Part shown: positions 11,666 to 24,115 of the stretch, one piece after another
Layout: each line of letters starts with the position of its first letter
How positions within the stretch are numbered: the stretch's first letter is position 1
Assembly: GCA_036924085.1 (NCBI GenBank)
Contig: JAVGWX010000002.1
Location: 53,164,605-53,228,604, forward strand
Length of the DNA stretch: 64,000 bases
Source of the DNA: Ariolimax columbianus
Lineage: Eukaryota; Mollusca; Gastropoda; Stylommatophora; Arionidae
Direction of reading: 5' to 3'
The notes under the pieces: model-generated
What the model was told of the DNA's origin: nothing
What the model saw: only the letters and a program-made list of their open reading frames with translations
Database searches by the model: none
Position numbers and translations under genes: made by a program

Positions 11666-12335
11666 AAATTTTCAATAGAACATAATATTACATACCAGAC
11701 TAGTTATAGTGGTGCCCCTATGCTCCGCACAGAGTGAAAACAAGACAGGAAGAGGTAGAACCTAAAATATAATGATGCATTTGAAACATTTGCAGAAAGA
11801 GACGTAATCCCGTCAGAAGCCATGAAAGCAGTTTTACAATCCACATAGATGCTACATCAGTTTTTCAAGAACGAGATCATTTTCAAAATAGAGATAGAGG
11901 AATGTATAATTAAATTACATAAGAAATGCAACCTGGCTGTATACGGCAGATGGTAAGAAATAGCACTTCTGACAGTGAGAGAAAAGTTCTGACAATAATA
12001 ATTCCAAACTCTATGATAGGTGCTGTGATAGAAAAGAAAGTTATATTTGAGTAGTTTAGTTTAGTCGAAGAATCAACATAATTGATCCATAAATGCTGTG
12101 TTCTTCTCCATATTTTGGAGAATCTCAACACAATGCACGAACTCCGTAGCCCCGGCGAGGGTTCCATAATAGATTGGGTAGATTGTTAACTTAATTTTGA
12201 ATTTTGCCCCACCAGCGGCCATTACGCCTTTTCTTTTTGATTTATAATTGCTGATAAATTTTTAACAGCAACACGATCAAGACGATATATCTCTGATACC
12301 TTTTAGACAAAAAGTTAGACAAGAACAACGAGCAT
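11666..12335. other. Unassigned sequence
   Basis: No gene or repeat recognised. Open frames here carry no family motif. Confidence 0.35.
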
Positions 12336-12776
12336 ATGGACAGCGTAAACCGGAAGTAACAGCCAAACGAGCAGACGGACAGAAGAAACAGGAAGTAACA
12401 TCCGAGCAAGCAGACGGACAGAAGAAACAGGAAGTAACATCCGAGCAAGCAGACGGACAGAAGAAACAGGAAGTAACATCCGAGCAAGCAGACGGACACA
12501 AGAAACAGGAAGTAACATCCAAACAAGCAGACGGACAGAAGAAACAGGAAGTAACATCCAAGCAAGCAGACGGACAGAAGAAACAGGAAGTAACATCCAA
12601 GCAAGCAGACGGACAGAAGAAACAGGAAGTAACATCCAAGCAAGCAAACGGACAGAAGAAACAGGAAGTAACATACAAGCAAGCAGACGGATAGAGGAAA
12701 CAGGAAGTAACATCCAAGTAAGCAGACGGATAGAAGAAACAGGAAGTAACATCCGAGCAAGCAGACGGACAGAAGA
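12336..12776. repeat. 39-bp minisatellite array
   Basis: About eleven copies of a 39-bp unit containing gacggacagaagaaacagga and agtaacatccgagcaagca. The unit is 13 codons long, so all three minus-strand frames stay open (145-172 residues of Cys/Leu-rich repeats). These are treated as artefacts. Confidence 0.95.
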
Positions 12777-12779
12777 AAA

Positions 12780-13465
12780 CTTTAGTGACTAATGTATAGC
12801 GTCAGTCAGTGAATAATGTATAGTTTGAGTCAGTGAATAATGTATAGCGTGAGTCAGAGACTAATGTGTAGCGTGAGTCATTTACTGTCAGTGACTAATG
12901 TATAGCGTCAGTCAGCGACTAATGTAAAGCGTGATTCAGTTTCTGTCAGTGACTAATGAATAGTGTTAGTCAGTGGCTGATTAATGTGTAGCGTGCATTT
13001 ACTGTCAGTGACTAATGTATAGCGTCAGTTAGCGGCTAATGTAAAGCGTGATTTAGTTTCTGTCAGTGACTAATTTATAGCGTGAGTCAGTGACTAGCGT
13101 AAAGCGTAATTCAGTGACTGTCAGTGACTAACGTAAAGCGTAATTCAGTGACTGTCAGTGACTAATGTATAGCGTGAATCAGGGACTAATATATAGCGTG
13201 AGTCAGTGACTAATGTATAGCGTGAATCAGGGACTGGCAGTGACTACTGTATAGCGTGAGTCATTTACTGTCAGTGACTAATTTATAGCGCGAGTCGGGG
13301 ACTAATGTATAGCGTGAGTCAGTGATTAATGTATAGCGTGATTCAGTGACTGGCAGTGACTAATGTATAGCGTGAGTCAGTGACTAATGTACAGCGTGAA
13401 TCAGTTACTGTCAGTGATTAATGTAAAATGGAAACGCATTACTAATGTAAAATGTAAGTAATTGA
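12780..13465. repeat. ~24-bp degenerate tandem array
   Basis: Units around gactaatgtatagcgtgagt, some with a ctgtcagtgacta spacer, giving a higher-order pattern of about 45-60 bp. Confidence 0.88.
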
Positions 13466-13755
13466 CTGTAAAAATGAGAGTAGCCATGTTGATAAGGTTA
13501 AGCTGCGAGGATAGATCTTGAGGGGAGCCTGTCAACTACCCAGACGTTATAATCTTCTTTGGACAGCTCACCTAGATCATTTCACGCACACTTGGACATA
13601 TTACTGACGCCCCACGCGACACGTATTTATAGAAGTTTTCTGACGGCCAGTGACTTGGGGCCGTATTGTTTGTGTCTGGTTTGTAATAGAAATGGGGATG
13701 TTGTTGAAGGAAATATGAAATCCAATTATAACTTCTACAAGGGGTGGTCATGTCG
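13466..13755. other. Unassigned sequence
   Basis: A non-repetitive island between two arrays. No family was recognised. Confidence 0.35.
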
Positions 13756-14729
13756 AGGATATGTGTTTGTATGTGAGTATGTGTGTATGTTTGTGTGTGT
13801 GAGTTGTTTTGTTGAGTGTATGTGTGTATGTGTGAGTTGTTTTGTTGAGTGCCTGTGTGTCTGTGTGATTTGTTTTGTTGAGTGACTGTGTGTATGTGTG
13901 TGTGAGTTGTTTTATTGAATGCCCGTGTGTATGTGTGTGTGTGTGAGTTGTTTTGTTGAGAGCCTGTGTGTATGTGTGTGTGAGTTGTTTTGTTGAGTGT
14001 ATGTGTGTATGTGTGTGTGAGTTGTTTTGTTGAGTGTAAGTGTGTATGTGTTTGTGAGAGTTTTTTTGTTGAGTGTATGTGTCTGTGAGAGTTGTTTTGT
14101 TGAGTGTCTGTGTGTATGTGTCTGTGAGAGTTGTTCTGTTGAGTGTATGTGTGTGTAAGAGTTGTTTTGTTGAGTGTATGTCTGTGAGAGTTGTTTTGTT
14201 GAGTGTCTGTGTGTGAGTTGTTTTGTTGAGTGTCTGTGTGTATGTGTCTGTGAGAGTTGTTCTGTTGAGTGTATGTATGTATGTGTCTGTGAGAGTTGTT
14301 CTGTTGAGTGTATGTATGTATGTGTCTGTGAGAGTTGTTCTGTTGAGTGTATGTATGTATGTGTCTGTGAGAGTTGTTCTGTTGAGTGTATGTGTGTGTA
14401 AGAGTTGTTTTGTTGAGTGTATGTGTGTATGTATGTGTGTGTGAGTTGTTTTGTTGAGTGCCTGTGTGTATGTGTGTGGGAGTTGTTTTGTTGAGTGCCT
14501 GTGTGAATGTCTGTGTGAGTTGTTTTGTTGAGTGTCTGTGTGTTTCTCTGTGAGAGTTATTTTGTTGAGTGTCTGTGTGTATGTGTGTGTGTGAGTTGTT
14601 TTGTTGAGTGCCTGTGTGTATATGTGTGTGTGCGTTGTTTGTTGAGTGTCTGTGTTTATTTGTGTGGGTGAGTTGGTTTGGTGAGTGTCTGTGTATGTGT
14701 GTGTGTTGTTTTAATGAGTGTCTGTGTGC

Positions 14730-14766
<37 letters not shown>

Positions 14767-14810
14767 AGTTGTTTTGTTGAGTGTTTGTGTGTATGTGTGT
14801 GTGTTGTTAT
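13756..14810. repeat. GT-rich minisatellite array, left part
   Basis: Units of roughly 35-40 bp that combine (gt)n or gtgtatgtgt with gagttgttttgttgagtg. It continues as degenerate GT-rich repeats after the LINE insertion at 14811-15210. The Cys/Val-rich open frames here follow from the GT composition. Confidence 0.92.
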
Positions 14811-15210
14811 CTTCTTCTTCTTCGTACGCAGTCAGACAGTAACCATTATTTTTTCGAAAAAAGGACGGTCATCCTGAAGCTGTCACTGCCATAGAGCTTG
14901 TCTTGTGGTTCCACTGGTGATGGCCACATCTGCTCTCTCTGATCCTCGTATGTCGGGCAGTTCTGCAGCAGATGCTCAGCGGTCATTTTCTCGGTACCAC
15001 ACGGGCATTCGTCGGTACCACCTATCTTCAATTTGTTGAATAGGTGGTACCTCGGTCTATTGTGGCCAGTGCGAAGTCTGAAGACAACGACCTGCTCTCT
15101 TCTGTTCAACTGGTAATAGGCATCGTTTTTGGTGTAGCCGGTATGTTCGGTTTCCCATTTGGTCATGTATCTGGCTTTAATAAGCCGTTTTGACTCTTCG
15201 TACGTCATAC
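14811..15210 (-). mobile_element. 5'-truncated LINE copy with (GAA)n tail, 12-bp TSD
   Basis: Minus-strand insertion flanked by a perfect 12-bp target duplication gtgtgttgttat (14799-14810 and 15211-15222) inside the GT-rich array. It encodes the C-terminal end of a LINE ORF: MTKWETEHTGYTKNDAYYQL, then EQVVVFRLRTGHNRPRY, then the zinc-knuckle-like segment CPCGTEKMTAEHLLQNCP. A (gaa)n tail lies at its 3' end (left side on +). Sister copies lie at 22708-23084 and 41796-42177. The C-terminus DKLYGSDSFRMTVLFSKK is slightly altered relative to them. Confidence 0.92.
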
Positions 15211-15222
15211 GTGTGTTGTTAT

Positions 15223-15820
15223 AATGAATGTCTGTGTGTATTTGTGTGTATTGTTTTAATGAGTGTCTGTGTGTGTTTGTGTTTGTGTCTGTGAGTTGTT
15301 TTGTTGAGTGTATATGTGTTTGTTCGTGTCTGTCTTTGTGAATGAGTATGTGTATGTCGTCCGAGTGTATATGTTTGTGTTCGTGAGTAAGTGTGTATAC
15401 GTTTTTGAAAGTATGTGTGTGTGTTTGTGTATATGTGTTAGTGTTTGTGTAAGTTTCTGTGAGTATGTGTACATGTCCCTGTGTGTGTGTTTTGTGTTTA
15501 ATGATTGAGTGTGAGGGTTTGCTTGTGTGTGTGTAAGGTTTTGGGAGTATGTATTTGTGATTGAGTTTGAGTCTGTGAATGTATGTGCGTGTGTGCATGT
15601 TATTTTTTGTTATGTGTGTGTGCGTTCGTATATATGTGTGTGTGTGTGTGTTCGTATATGTGTGTGTGTTCGTATATGTGTGTGTGTGTTTGTATATGTG
15701 TGTGTGTGTGTTCGTATATGTGTGTGTGCGTGTGCGTGCGTGTATATATGTGTGTGTGTTTGTATGTGTGTGTGATTGTTAGTATGTAGAAGTGTTTGTC
15801 TGAGAATGTATGCGTGTATG
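15223..15820. repeat. GT-rich array, right part
   Basis: Irregular gtgtgt/gtatatg repeats with ttcgtatatgtgtgtgtg units at about 15620-15780. The frames that stay open on both strands are low complexity. Confidence 0.88.
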
Positions 15821-16355
15821 TATTTTCCTTACAAAGAGCGGAAATTTTTCGTAGGTTTTCTTATTCCATACCTCGGTTAATGTGTCGTCTCATTTAGTAA
15901 AACAATACAAATACACTAACACAAAAACCTGTCCCACAACTTACTTGTTAGAGCGCGCGGTTCTCACAGCAAATGTACTGAGTTCGTGACATTGCAACGG
16001 CTTCAAACAGCGAAGACCTAACCTACAGATAGTGAGGCGGGAAAGTGAGCGGAAAAGAGCTGATTACCGTCACATAAAAAAGAAGCTAAGACTCTAACAC
16101 TTCATCGCTGATAGCAGTGTCTCTAATATTGCTACCAATTTGTGGAACTGGCATGTAATCACGTCTAACGGACGTCAGTAGCTGTCAGTTCATTATCTGG
16201 CAAACAACGTTTATGAGATTGGCTACTTTTCTTGGCTACGTGTAGCATAGAAATATTGATAACTGAATGAGAAAGTTGCTGGCAGGGTGGACGGTTGAGA
16301 ATAGCAGTTTTGGAAATTGGATAAAGAAGACAAGAATGTATGAAGTGGAAGAGAT
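15821..16355. other. Unassigned unique sequence
   Basis: No gene or repeat recognised. Confidence 0.35.
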
Positions 16356-16357
16356 AG

Positions 16358-16364
16358 ACAGAGA

Positions 16365-16422
<58 letters not shown>

Positions 16423-17040
16423 TAGAGTTTGGCAAAGAAATGGAAAGAGATGGCAGAGAAAAGTATTATAGAGAAGCTAAGCGGTGGCAGAGAGAATATC
16501 AGAAGTGGGAGAGAATGTCAGAAGTGGAAGAGAGAATGTTATATGTTGGAGAGAAAATGACAGAGATGGCTGAGATAATGTCAGGGATGACAGAAAGAAT
16601 GCTAGAAGTTGGAGAGAGAATGTCGAAGATGGGAGAGAGAATGTCATAGATGGGAGAGAAAAATGTTACAAGTGAGAGAGAGAATGTCAGAGATGGGAGA
16701 GAGAATGTTATAAGTGAGAGAGAGTGTCAGAGATGGGAGAGAGAATGTTAGAAGAGAGAGAGAGAATGTCAGAGATGGGAGAGAGAATGTTAGAAAAGAG
16801 AGAAAATGTCAGAGATTGAAGAGAAACATATTAGAAGTGAGATAAAGAATGTCAGAGATGGGAGAGAGAATGTTAGAAGAAAGAGAGAGAGAATGTCAGA
16901 GATTGAAGAGAGAATGCCAGAAGTTGGAGAGAGAATGACAGAGATGAGAAAGAGAATGACAGAAGTGGGAGAGAAAAAGGTCAGAGATAGGAGAGAGAAG
17001 GTGAAAGGTGACTGAATATCAAATGCGGCAGGGAGAAGGA
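16358..17040. repeat. (GA)n tract and GA-rich tandem array
   Basis: A (ga)n microsatellite at about 16368-16415 leads into diverged 30-36-bp purine-rich units containing agagatgggagagagaatgt. Open frames rich in Glu/Arg/Met (+ strand) or Ser/Leu/Phe (- strand) follow from the composition. Confidence 0.9.
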
Positions 17041-17254
17041 AAAAAAAGGAAAAGACAGAGGGGAGGTAGGGGATGAACAGAGAAACAATTTGAGGAAGGG
17101 ACAGAGGGAAGGTAAGATTATATTTAACCCGCCATGTTGGAAACATACCGTCAGGTGCCGTCACGGTTGTCTCCTTGTGTATTTAGCCTTTGCGCAATCG
17201 TTTGAGTTGTTTCCCCTTAAATCTTAACCTGTTTGCTAGATGAGCTCCAAGCTA

Positions 17255-17449
17255 ATGTCGATGTTGTGTTTTAGACATGGGTCAAACATGGGCCAAGGTG
17301 GTTTTATAGAGGTGTACACTTGCGTCAAGGCGGAGTTATAGAGGTTATCAAACGTGGGCCAAGGTGGTTTTATAGAGGTGTAAACTTGCGTCAAGGCGGA
17401 GTTATAGAGCTTATCAAACATGGGCCAAGGTGGTTTTATAGAGGTGTAA
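17255..17449. repeat. 32-36-bp tandem array, left part
   Basis: Units like gggccaaggtggttttatag plus aggtgtaaacttgcgtcaa. The array is interrupted by the LINE fragment at 17450-17938 and resumes on its far side. Confidence 0.9.
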
Positions 17450-17938
17450 GAAATTATGGCAGAGCACCAACAAAACGATACAAGTAAAAGTCTTGAGAGC
17501 GTGTGTTTTTCCTGTGGCAGCTTATGGCTGTGAAGCATGGACGATTACCAAAACTTCTAGACAAAGAATCGAATCCTTCGAGTCAAAATGTTACAGAAAG
17601 ATCCTCAGAATACACTGGACAGAGAAAAGAACAAATGTAGACATTCGGCAAGAGTTGAGCATAGAGGAGAACTGGTTTATCAATTCCATTTTGGCTAGAA
17701 AATGCAAATACTTTGGTCACATCAAGAGACATAACGATTTTGAGAGAACGGTGATGGAAGTTATGGTGCCAGGCAAAAGAGGAAGGGGTAGACCAAGAAG
17801 ACGATGGCACCATATATCCAGGAGTGCCTGAGTATGACAGTGGCGGAAGCTGGTGTTTTGGCAAGGGAACGAGTTTATTTCAGACATACTGTGATGGGAG
17901 CGACGTTCTACAAAGGACATGCTATATGATGATGATGA
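17450..17938 (+). mobile_element. 5'-truncated RTE-like LINE fragment with (ATG)n tail
   Basis: Encodes the C-terminal part of a LINE polyprotein: VLRACVFPVAAYGCEAWTIT, then IESFESKCYRKILRIHWTEK, then CKYFGHIKRHNDFERT, then GKRGRGRPRRRWH. It ends in a short (gat)n tail as RTE elements do. It sits inside the 32-36-bp array. A 5-bp direct repeat (tgtaa, 17445-17449 and 17939-17943) may be its target duplication, though the array sequence makes this weak. Confidence 0.85.
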
Positions 17939-20900
17939 TGTAAACTTGCGTCAAGATCGAGTTATAGAGGTGTATCAAACGTGGGTCAAGGTGATGTTAT
18001 AGAGGTGTAAACTTGCGTCAAGGTCGAGTTATAGAGGTGTATCAAACGTGGGTCAATGTGGTGTTATAGAAGTGTAAACTTGCGTCAAGGTGGAGTAATA
18101 GAGATGTATCAAACATGGGCCAAGGTGGTTGTGATAGAGGTGTAAACTTGCGTCAAGGTCGAGTTATAGAGGTGTATCAAACGTGGGTCAAGGTGGTGTA
18201 ATAGAGGTATAGATTTGGGTCAAGGTGGTGTTAAAGAGGTGTAGACTAGAGACAAAGGGGGTGTTATAGAGGTGTAGACTTGGATCAAGGTGATGTTATA
18301 GAAGTGTATCAAATTAGGGTCAATGTCGTGTAAAAGAAGTGTATCAAACGTGAGTCAAAGATGGTGTTATATAGGTGTATCAAATTAGGGTCAATGTGGT
18401 ATACAGGTGTATCAAACAAGGGTCAATGTGGTGTTATAGAGGAGTAAACTAGAGTCAGGATAATGTAATAGAGGTGTAAACTAGGGTCAGGGTGGTGTTA
18501 TAGAGGTGTAAACTAGGGTCAGGGTGGTGTTATAGAGGTGTAAACTAGGGTCAGGGTGGTGTTATAGAGGTGTAAACTAGGGTCAGGGTGGTGTTATAGA
18601 GGTGTAAACTATGGACAACGGAGTATTATAGAGGAGTAAACTAGGGTCAGGATAATGTAATAGAGGTGTAAACTAGGGTCAAGGTGGTATTATAGAGGTG
18701 TCAACTTAAATCAGGGTGGTGTCATAAAGGTGTAAACTAGGGTCAGGATAATGTTATAGAGGTGTCAACTAGGGTCAAGGTGGTATTATAGAGGTGTCAA
18801 CTATGGTCAATGTGGTGTTATAGAGGTGTATCAAACTAGGGTCAAAGTGGTATTATAGAGGTGTCAACTTAGGTCAGGGTGGTGTTATACAGGTGTAAAC
18901 TAGAGTCAGGGTGGGGTTATAGAGGTGTAAACTAGGGTCAGGATAGTGTTATAGAGGTGTAAACTAGGGTCAAGGTGGTATTATAGAGGTGTAAACTTAG
19001 GCCAAGGTGGTGTTATACAGGTGTAAACTAGGGTCAGGGTGGTGCTATAGAGGCGTAAACTAGGGTCTGAGTAGTGTTATAGAGCTGTAAACTAAAGTCA
19101 GAGTGGTGTTATAAAGGTATAAACTATGGTCAAGGTGGTGTTATAGAGGTGTAAACTATGGTCAAGGTGGTGTTATAGAGGTGTATCAAACTAGTGTCAA
19201 GGGGTGTTATACAGGTATATCAATCTAGGATCAATGTGGTGTTGTATAGGTTGTTCAAACTTGGGTCAAAGGTAGTGTTTTAGAGGTGTATAAAATATTG
19301 GTCCAAAATGGTGTTATAGAATTGTATCAAACTGGCATCAAAGTTGTGTTATAGAGGTGTAAACGTGTGTCAAAGGTAGTGTTATAACGGTGTTTCAATC
19401 TTGGGACAAAATGATGTGAAAGAGGTGTATCAAATTAGGGCCAAGGGGGTGTTATAGAGATGTATCAAACTTAGTTAAAGGTGGTGTTATAAAGGTGTAT
19501 CAAACTAGGGTCAATGTGGTCTTATAGAGGTGTATCAAACTAGGGTCAGGATTGTGTTATAGAGGTGTATCAAACTAGGGTCAAGGACGTGTTATACAGG
19601 TGTATCAAACTAGGGTCAACGGTAGTGTTATACATGTGTTTCAAACTTTGGTCAAAAATGGTGTTATAGAGTTGTATCAAGGTGGTGTTATAGAGTTGTA
19701 TCAAGCTAGGACCAAGGTGGTGTTATAGAGTTGCATCAAGCTATCATCAAGATGGTGTTATAGAAGTGTAAACTAGGATCAAAGTTGGTGTTATTGAAGT
19801 TTATCAATCTTAGACCAATAGATGTTGTATAGGTGTATCAAACTAGGGTCAAAGGGGATGTTATAAGGGTGTACTCTAAGGTCAAAGTTTGAGTTATACG
19901 GGTGTATTCAAGCTAAGGTCAATGTGGTGTTATAGAGCTGCAAACTAGGGACAATGTGGTGTTAAAGAGGTATATCAATTTTTGGACAAATTGGTGTTAA
20001 AGCGGTGTATCAAACTAGAGTCAAAGTTGGTGTTATAAAGGTGTAAACAAGGGTGAAAGGTGGTTTTATAGAAGTGTATCAAAGGAGTGTCAAGGGAGTG
20101 TTATAGAAGTGTCTCAAACTTTGGCGAAAACTGATGTTATAGAGGTGTATCAATCTTTGGTCAAAGGTGGTGTAATAGAGGTGTATCACACTTGGTTCAA
20201 AAGTACTGTAATAGAGGTGTATCACACTTGGTTCAAAGGTACTGTAATAGAGGTGTATCAAACTAGGGTCAAAGGTGGTGTTATAGAGGTGTATCAAACT
20301 AGGGTCAAAGGTGGTCTTATAGAGTTGTATCAAACTTAGGTCAAAGGTGGTGTTATAGCGGTATAAACTAGGGTCAAGGGGTTGTTATAGAGGTGTATGA
20401 AACTTAAGTCAAAGGTGGTGTTATAGAAGTGTCAAACTAGTATCAAGGTGGTGTTATAGAAGCGTAAACTAGGTTCAAAGAAGATGCTATAGAGGTGGAT
20501 CAAACTAACGTCAAGGTGATATTATAGAGGTGTATCAAACTAGGATCAAAGGTGGTGTTATTGAGGTGTATCAAACTAGGGTCAAATATGATGTTATAGA
20601 GGTGTATCAAACTAGGATCAAAGGTGGTGTTATTGAGGTGTATCAAACTAGGGTCAAATATGGTCTTTTTGAAGTGTATCAAACTAGGGTCAAATATGGT
20701 CTTTTTGAAGTGTATCAAACTAGAGTCAGAGATGGTATTATTGAGGTGTATCAAACTAGGGTCAAAGGTGGACTTATTGAGGTTTATCAAACTAGGGTAA
20801 AATATGGTCTTTTTGAAGTGTATCAAACTAGGGTCAAAGATGGTCTTATTGAGGTGTATCAAACTAGGGTCAAAGGTGGTCTTATTGAGGTTTATCAAAC

Positions 20901-21085
20901 TAGGGTCAAAGATGGTGTTATAGAGGTGTATCAAACTAGGGTCAAAGATGGTGTTATAGAGGTGTATCAAACTAGGGTCAAAGATGGTGTTATAGAGGTG
21001 TATCAAACTAGGGTCAAAGATGGTGTTATAGAGGTGTATCAAAATAGGGTCAAAGATGGTGTTATAGAGGTGGATTACAACTTTG
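17939..21085. repeat. 32-36-bp tandem array, main part (3.1 kb)
   Basis: About 90 diverged units with the core ggtgttatagaggtgtaaac or gtatcaaactagggtcaa. Unit length drifts from 32 bp (18400-19100) to 36 bp (20500-21080). In the 36-bp part the unit is 12 codons long, so frames of 180-198 residues stay open on both strands (VIEVYQTRVKDG repeats). These are array artefacts. Confidence 0.95.
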
Positions 21086-21565
21086 GTAATTGTTTGTCCG
21101 TCTTGTTAAATACTCGGCGACGGTAATCTCTAGTGGCTTGAAATGTTCACAGATCCTTGCATCTGAATCAACGCGACTATTTTAAGCTCTCTGCGACTTT
21201 CAGTTACCGAGTTATTTAACAATTTAAGAGACCCTGAGCTTTAGGAGAGTGATAAATGCGCATCTCATTTCATCTGGTAACTTCGTTCTGCTAGTTTCGT
21301 TTCTGTGTGTTCCCTAGTCTGTGACGTCACAACAAGCCGTGTCGAAGTTGTTCGAGCGATTCAGGTGTTCATATTTCACATGAGAACGAGACATAACAGA
21401 TTGAATGGCCACATAGACAGTCTACAATTTGTTACATGAGCCATGTAGATGTGCCGGCAAGCAGCACAGAGAATTGATCATGTCATGCAAGACTTACATG
21501 CTTAGCAGCTGCATTCTGATCACTGACCCACGGAGACGAATCTCCGCACAAAGCTCTTTGGAAGC
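21086..21565. other. Unassigned sequence
   Basis: No recognisable gene. The last 50 bp already carry the first module of the following array. Confidence 0.35.
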
Positions 21566-22440
21566 CATGAACAACTCTCCACTACATCAACTCAACCTCA
21601 CGTGCAGATATAATCTTTGGAAGCCCTGAACAAACTCTCCACTACATCAACTCAACTTCACGTGCAGACATAATCTTTGGAAGCCCTGAACAACTCTCCA
21701 CTACATCAACTCAACCTCACGTGCAGACATAATCTTTGGAAGCCCTGAACAACTCTCCACTACATCAACTGAACTTCACGTACAGACATAATCTCTGGAA
21801 GCCATGAACAACTCTCCACTACATCAACTCAACCTCACGTGCAGACATAATCTTTGGAAGCCCTTAACAACTCTCCACTACATCAACTCAACTTCACGTG
21901 CAGACATAATCTTTGGAAGCCCTGAACAACTCTCCACTACAGCAACTCAACCTCACGTACAGACATAATCTTTGGAAGCCCTGAACAACTCTCCACTACA
22001 TCAACTCAACCTCACGTGCAGGCATAATCTTTGGAAGCCCTGAACAACTCTCCACTACAGCAACTCAACTTACACATGCAGACATAATCTTTGGAAGCCA
22101 TGAACAACTCTCCACTACAGCAACTCAACCTCACGTACAGACATAATCTTTGGAAGCCCTGAACAACTCTCCACTACATCAACTCAACTTACACGTACAG
22201 ACATAATCTTTGGAAGCCATGAACAACTCTCCACTACAGCAACTCAACCTCACGTTCAGACATAATCTTTGGAAGCCCTGAACAACTCTCCACTACATCA
22301 ACTCAACTTACACGTGCAGACATAATCTTTGGAAGCCCTGAACAACTCTCCACTACATCAACTCAACTTCACGTGCAGACATAATCTTTGGAAGCTCTGA
22401 ACAACTCTCCACTACAGCAACTCAACCTCACGTACAGACA
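21566..22440. repeat. 59-bp tandem array
   Basis: About 15 highly similar units of 59-60 bp containing taatctttggaagccctgaa and aactctccactacatcaact. Internal variants (tcacgtgcag, tcacgtacag, ttacacgtac) recur in a patchy order, consistent with repeated local duplication of multi-unit blocks. Confidence 0.96.
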
Positions 22441-22695
22441 TAATAGAAAGAAAACGTGGCCAACGAGAACACAAGTGATCTAACGCTGTGCTTCCTCATT
22501 GGGCATTTGGGGTGTCCAATTTTGCGCTATTATTATTTATTATTGTTGCTATTATGATGAATGCCTGAATTATTGTTCACGCCGGGCGAGAACATTTAAA
22601 TCCCGCGCGAAGCCAGTCAGTAAAGCTAGTGTCTTGTAAAATAAGAGAAGTGTTCCACTCTATGGGGTGTTGTGTGTTGTTGAGTGGTCTCAGTT
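22441..22695. other. Unassigned sequence flanking the array
   Basis: Contains a TATA-like atttaaatcccgcgcgaagc at about 22588-22607. By resemblance alone it could be a retroelement promoter region, but no LTR boundary could be shown. Confidence 0.3.
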
Positions 22696-22707
22696 GAGTA
22701 AGTGTAC

Positions 22708-23084
22708 TTCTTCTTCTTCTTCTTCTACGTACGCAGTCAGACAGTAACCATTATTTTTTCGAAAAAAGCGGCGGTCATCCTGAGGCTGTCGCCACTGCCA
22801 TAGAGCTTGTCTTGCAGTTCCACTGGTGATGGCCACATCTGCTCTCTCTGATCCTCGTATGTCGGGCAGTTCTGCAGCAGATGTTCAGCGGTAATTTTAC
22901 CAGTACCGCACGGGCATTCGTCGGTACACCCTATCTTCAATTTGTTGAATAGGTGGTACCTCAGTCTATTGTGGCCAGTGCGAAGTCTGAAGACAACGAC
23001 CTGCTCTCTTCTGTTCAACTGGTAATAGGCATCGTTTTTGGTGTAACCAGTATGTTCGGTTTCCCATTTGGTCATGTATCTGGC
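22708..23084 (-). mobile_element. 5'-truncated LINE copy with (GAA)n tail, 12-bp TSD
   Basis: Second member of the family at 14811-15210. A perfect 12-bp target duplication gagtaagtgtac flanks it (22696-22707 and 23085-23096). The 112-residue minus-strand frame (22737-23075) covers the C-terminal end of the LINE ORF, including CPCGTGKITAEHLLQNCP and the terminus AAFFEKIMVTV. The (gaa)n tail is at 22708-22725. High similarity to 41796-42177 suggests recent activity. Confidence 0.92.
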
Positions 23085-23096
23085 GAGTAAGTGTAC

Positions 23097-24115
23097 GACT
23101 CATGAAGCAGTGGGTTTACGTGTATTTTTAGGGCTGTTGGATATTGCAATCTACGTGAATTATTCTGAGAGTTTTTATTTTCATATCTATTGTCTCGAAG
23201 AGCCAGCACGCCTGTCCCTTGTTCTGCATCAGTGTTTTTAATGTATGCTGTTAATAATGAGTTCAAAACTAATCGCATAATGTGCTTGTTTATGTCTACG
23301 GTTGTCTGTTTTTGGAGCTATTAACTGTGACTATATACGTGAAAGTGGGTTAACATTCGTGTTTAGTATTAGAGATGGCGAAAATTGCTACATTCTTTAC
23401 TAGTGTCTGTATAATATGCCTGCCGTCTGTCTGCCTAGACTTTTCCAAATGCAAGTGTACGAGATTTGAATTGCGTAGAGATTCTTTTAGATTTTAAACA
23501 AAAATGAAAGTTCGTGTTTTTCCACTTCTGTATGTCCATTTTAATGATTTTTGAACATTTAATTGCGCTCTGCTGCCTTCCCCAAATTATGTGATTGTGT
23601 TCATGATGTTTTCATTAAAATTCCGTTATCTCGTACCCTAGCGCGATGCCTTATAATAATTATGTTGTCACGCGCTCTCTCAGTTCTGGGTTGTAAACGA
23701 TGAGGACTGGCAATGGCGTAAGCTCTTGTCTGATTTCCGGTCTGCAGGGAAAGCCGAATATTTGTACAATCGGACATTGGACAAAGGGGACAGAGTTTCT
23801 GTACAAGAGCAAAAACTAGCACATGGATTAACTGTCCTTGACCATTTCCTTATTGTTTTGTTTGTCCTGCTGTATTCCTAGCATTCAAGTTTGGCTTCTA
23901 TGCGTATTACTTTTCTCTTATCCTATTTTTTCCTTCTTCAGGCTACCATTCTGTACTGTTTGTCTGTCTCCCTGTTCGGAAGGAGATATAAATGAAGTTA
24001 GTCGCACGAAAGACAACAACTGGTAGACTTTGTCATGCAATAAACAGATGATTACTTAGCAAAAGAAAAAATAAACTTAAAAACAAAGATAGATGTACAC
24101 CGGTCCACACATGTG
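23097..24115. other. Unassigned sequence, about 1 kb
   Basis: No coding, RNA or repeat family recognised. Confidence 0.35.

Noticed and set aside
12242..12760. Cys/Leu-rich membrane-like repeat proteins on the minus strand
   Set aside because: All three minus frames of the 39-bp array are open and hydrophobic by composition, not evidence of a gene.
20500..21126. 180- and 198-residue frames (VIEVYQTRVKDG repeats and antisense)
   Set aside because: They follow from a 36-bp unit; the same array with 32-bp units has no such frames.
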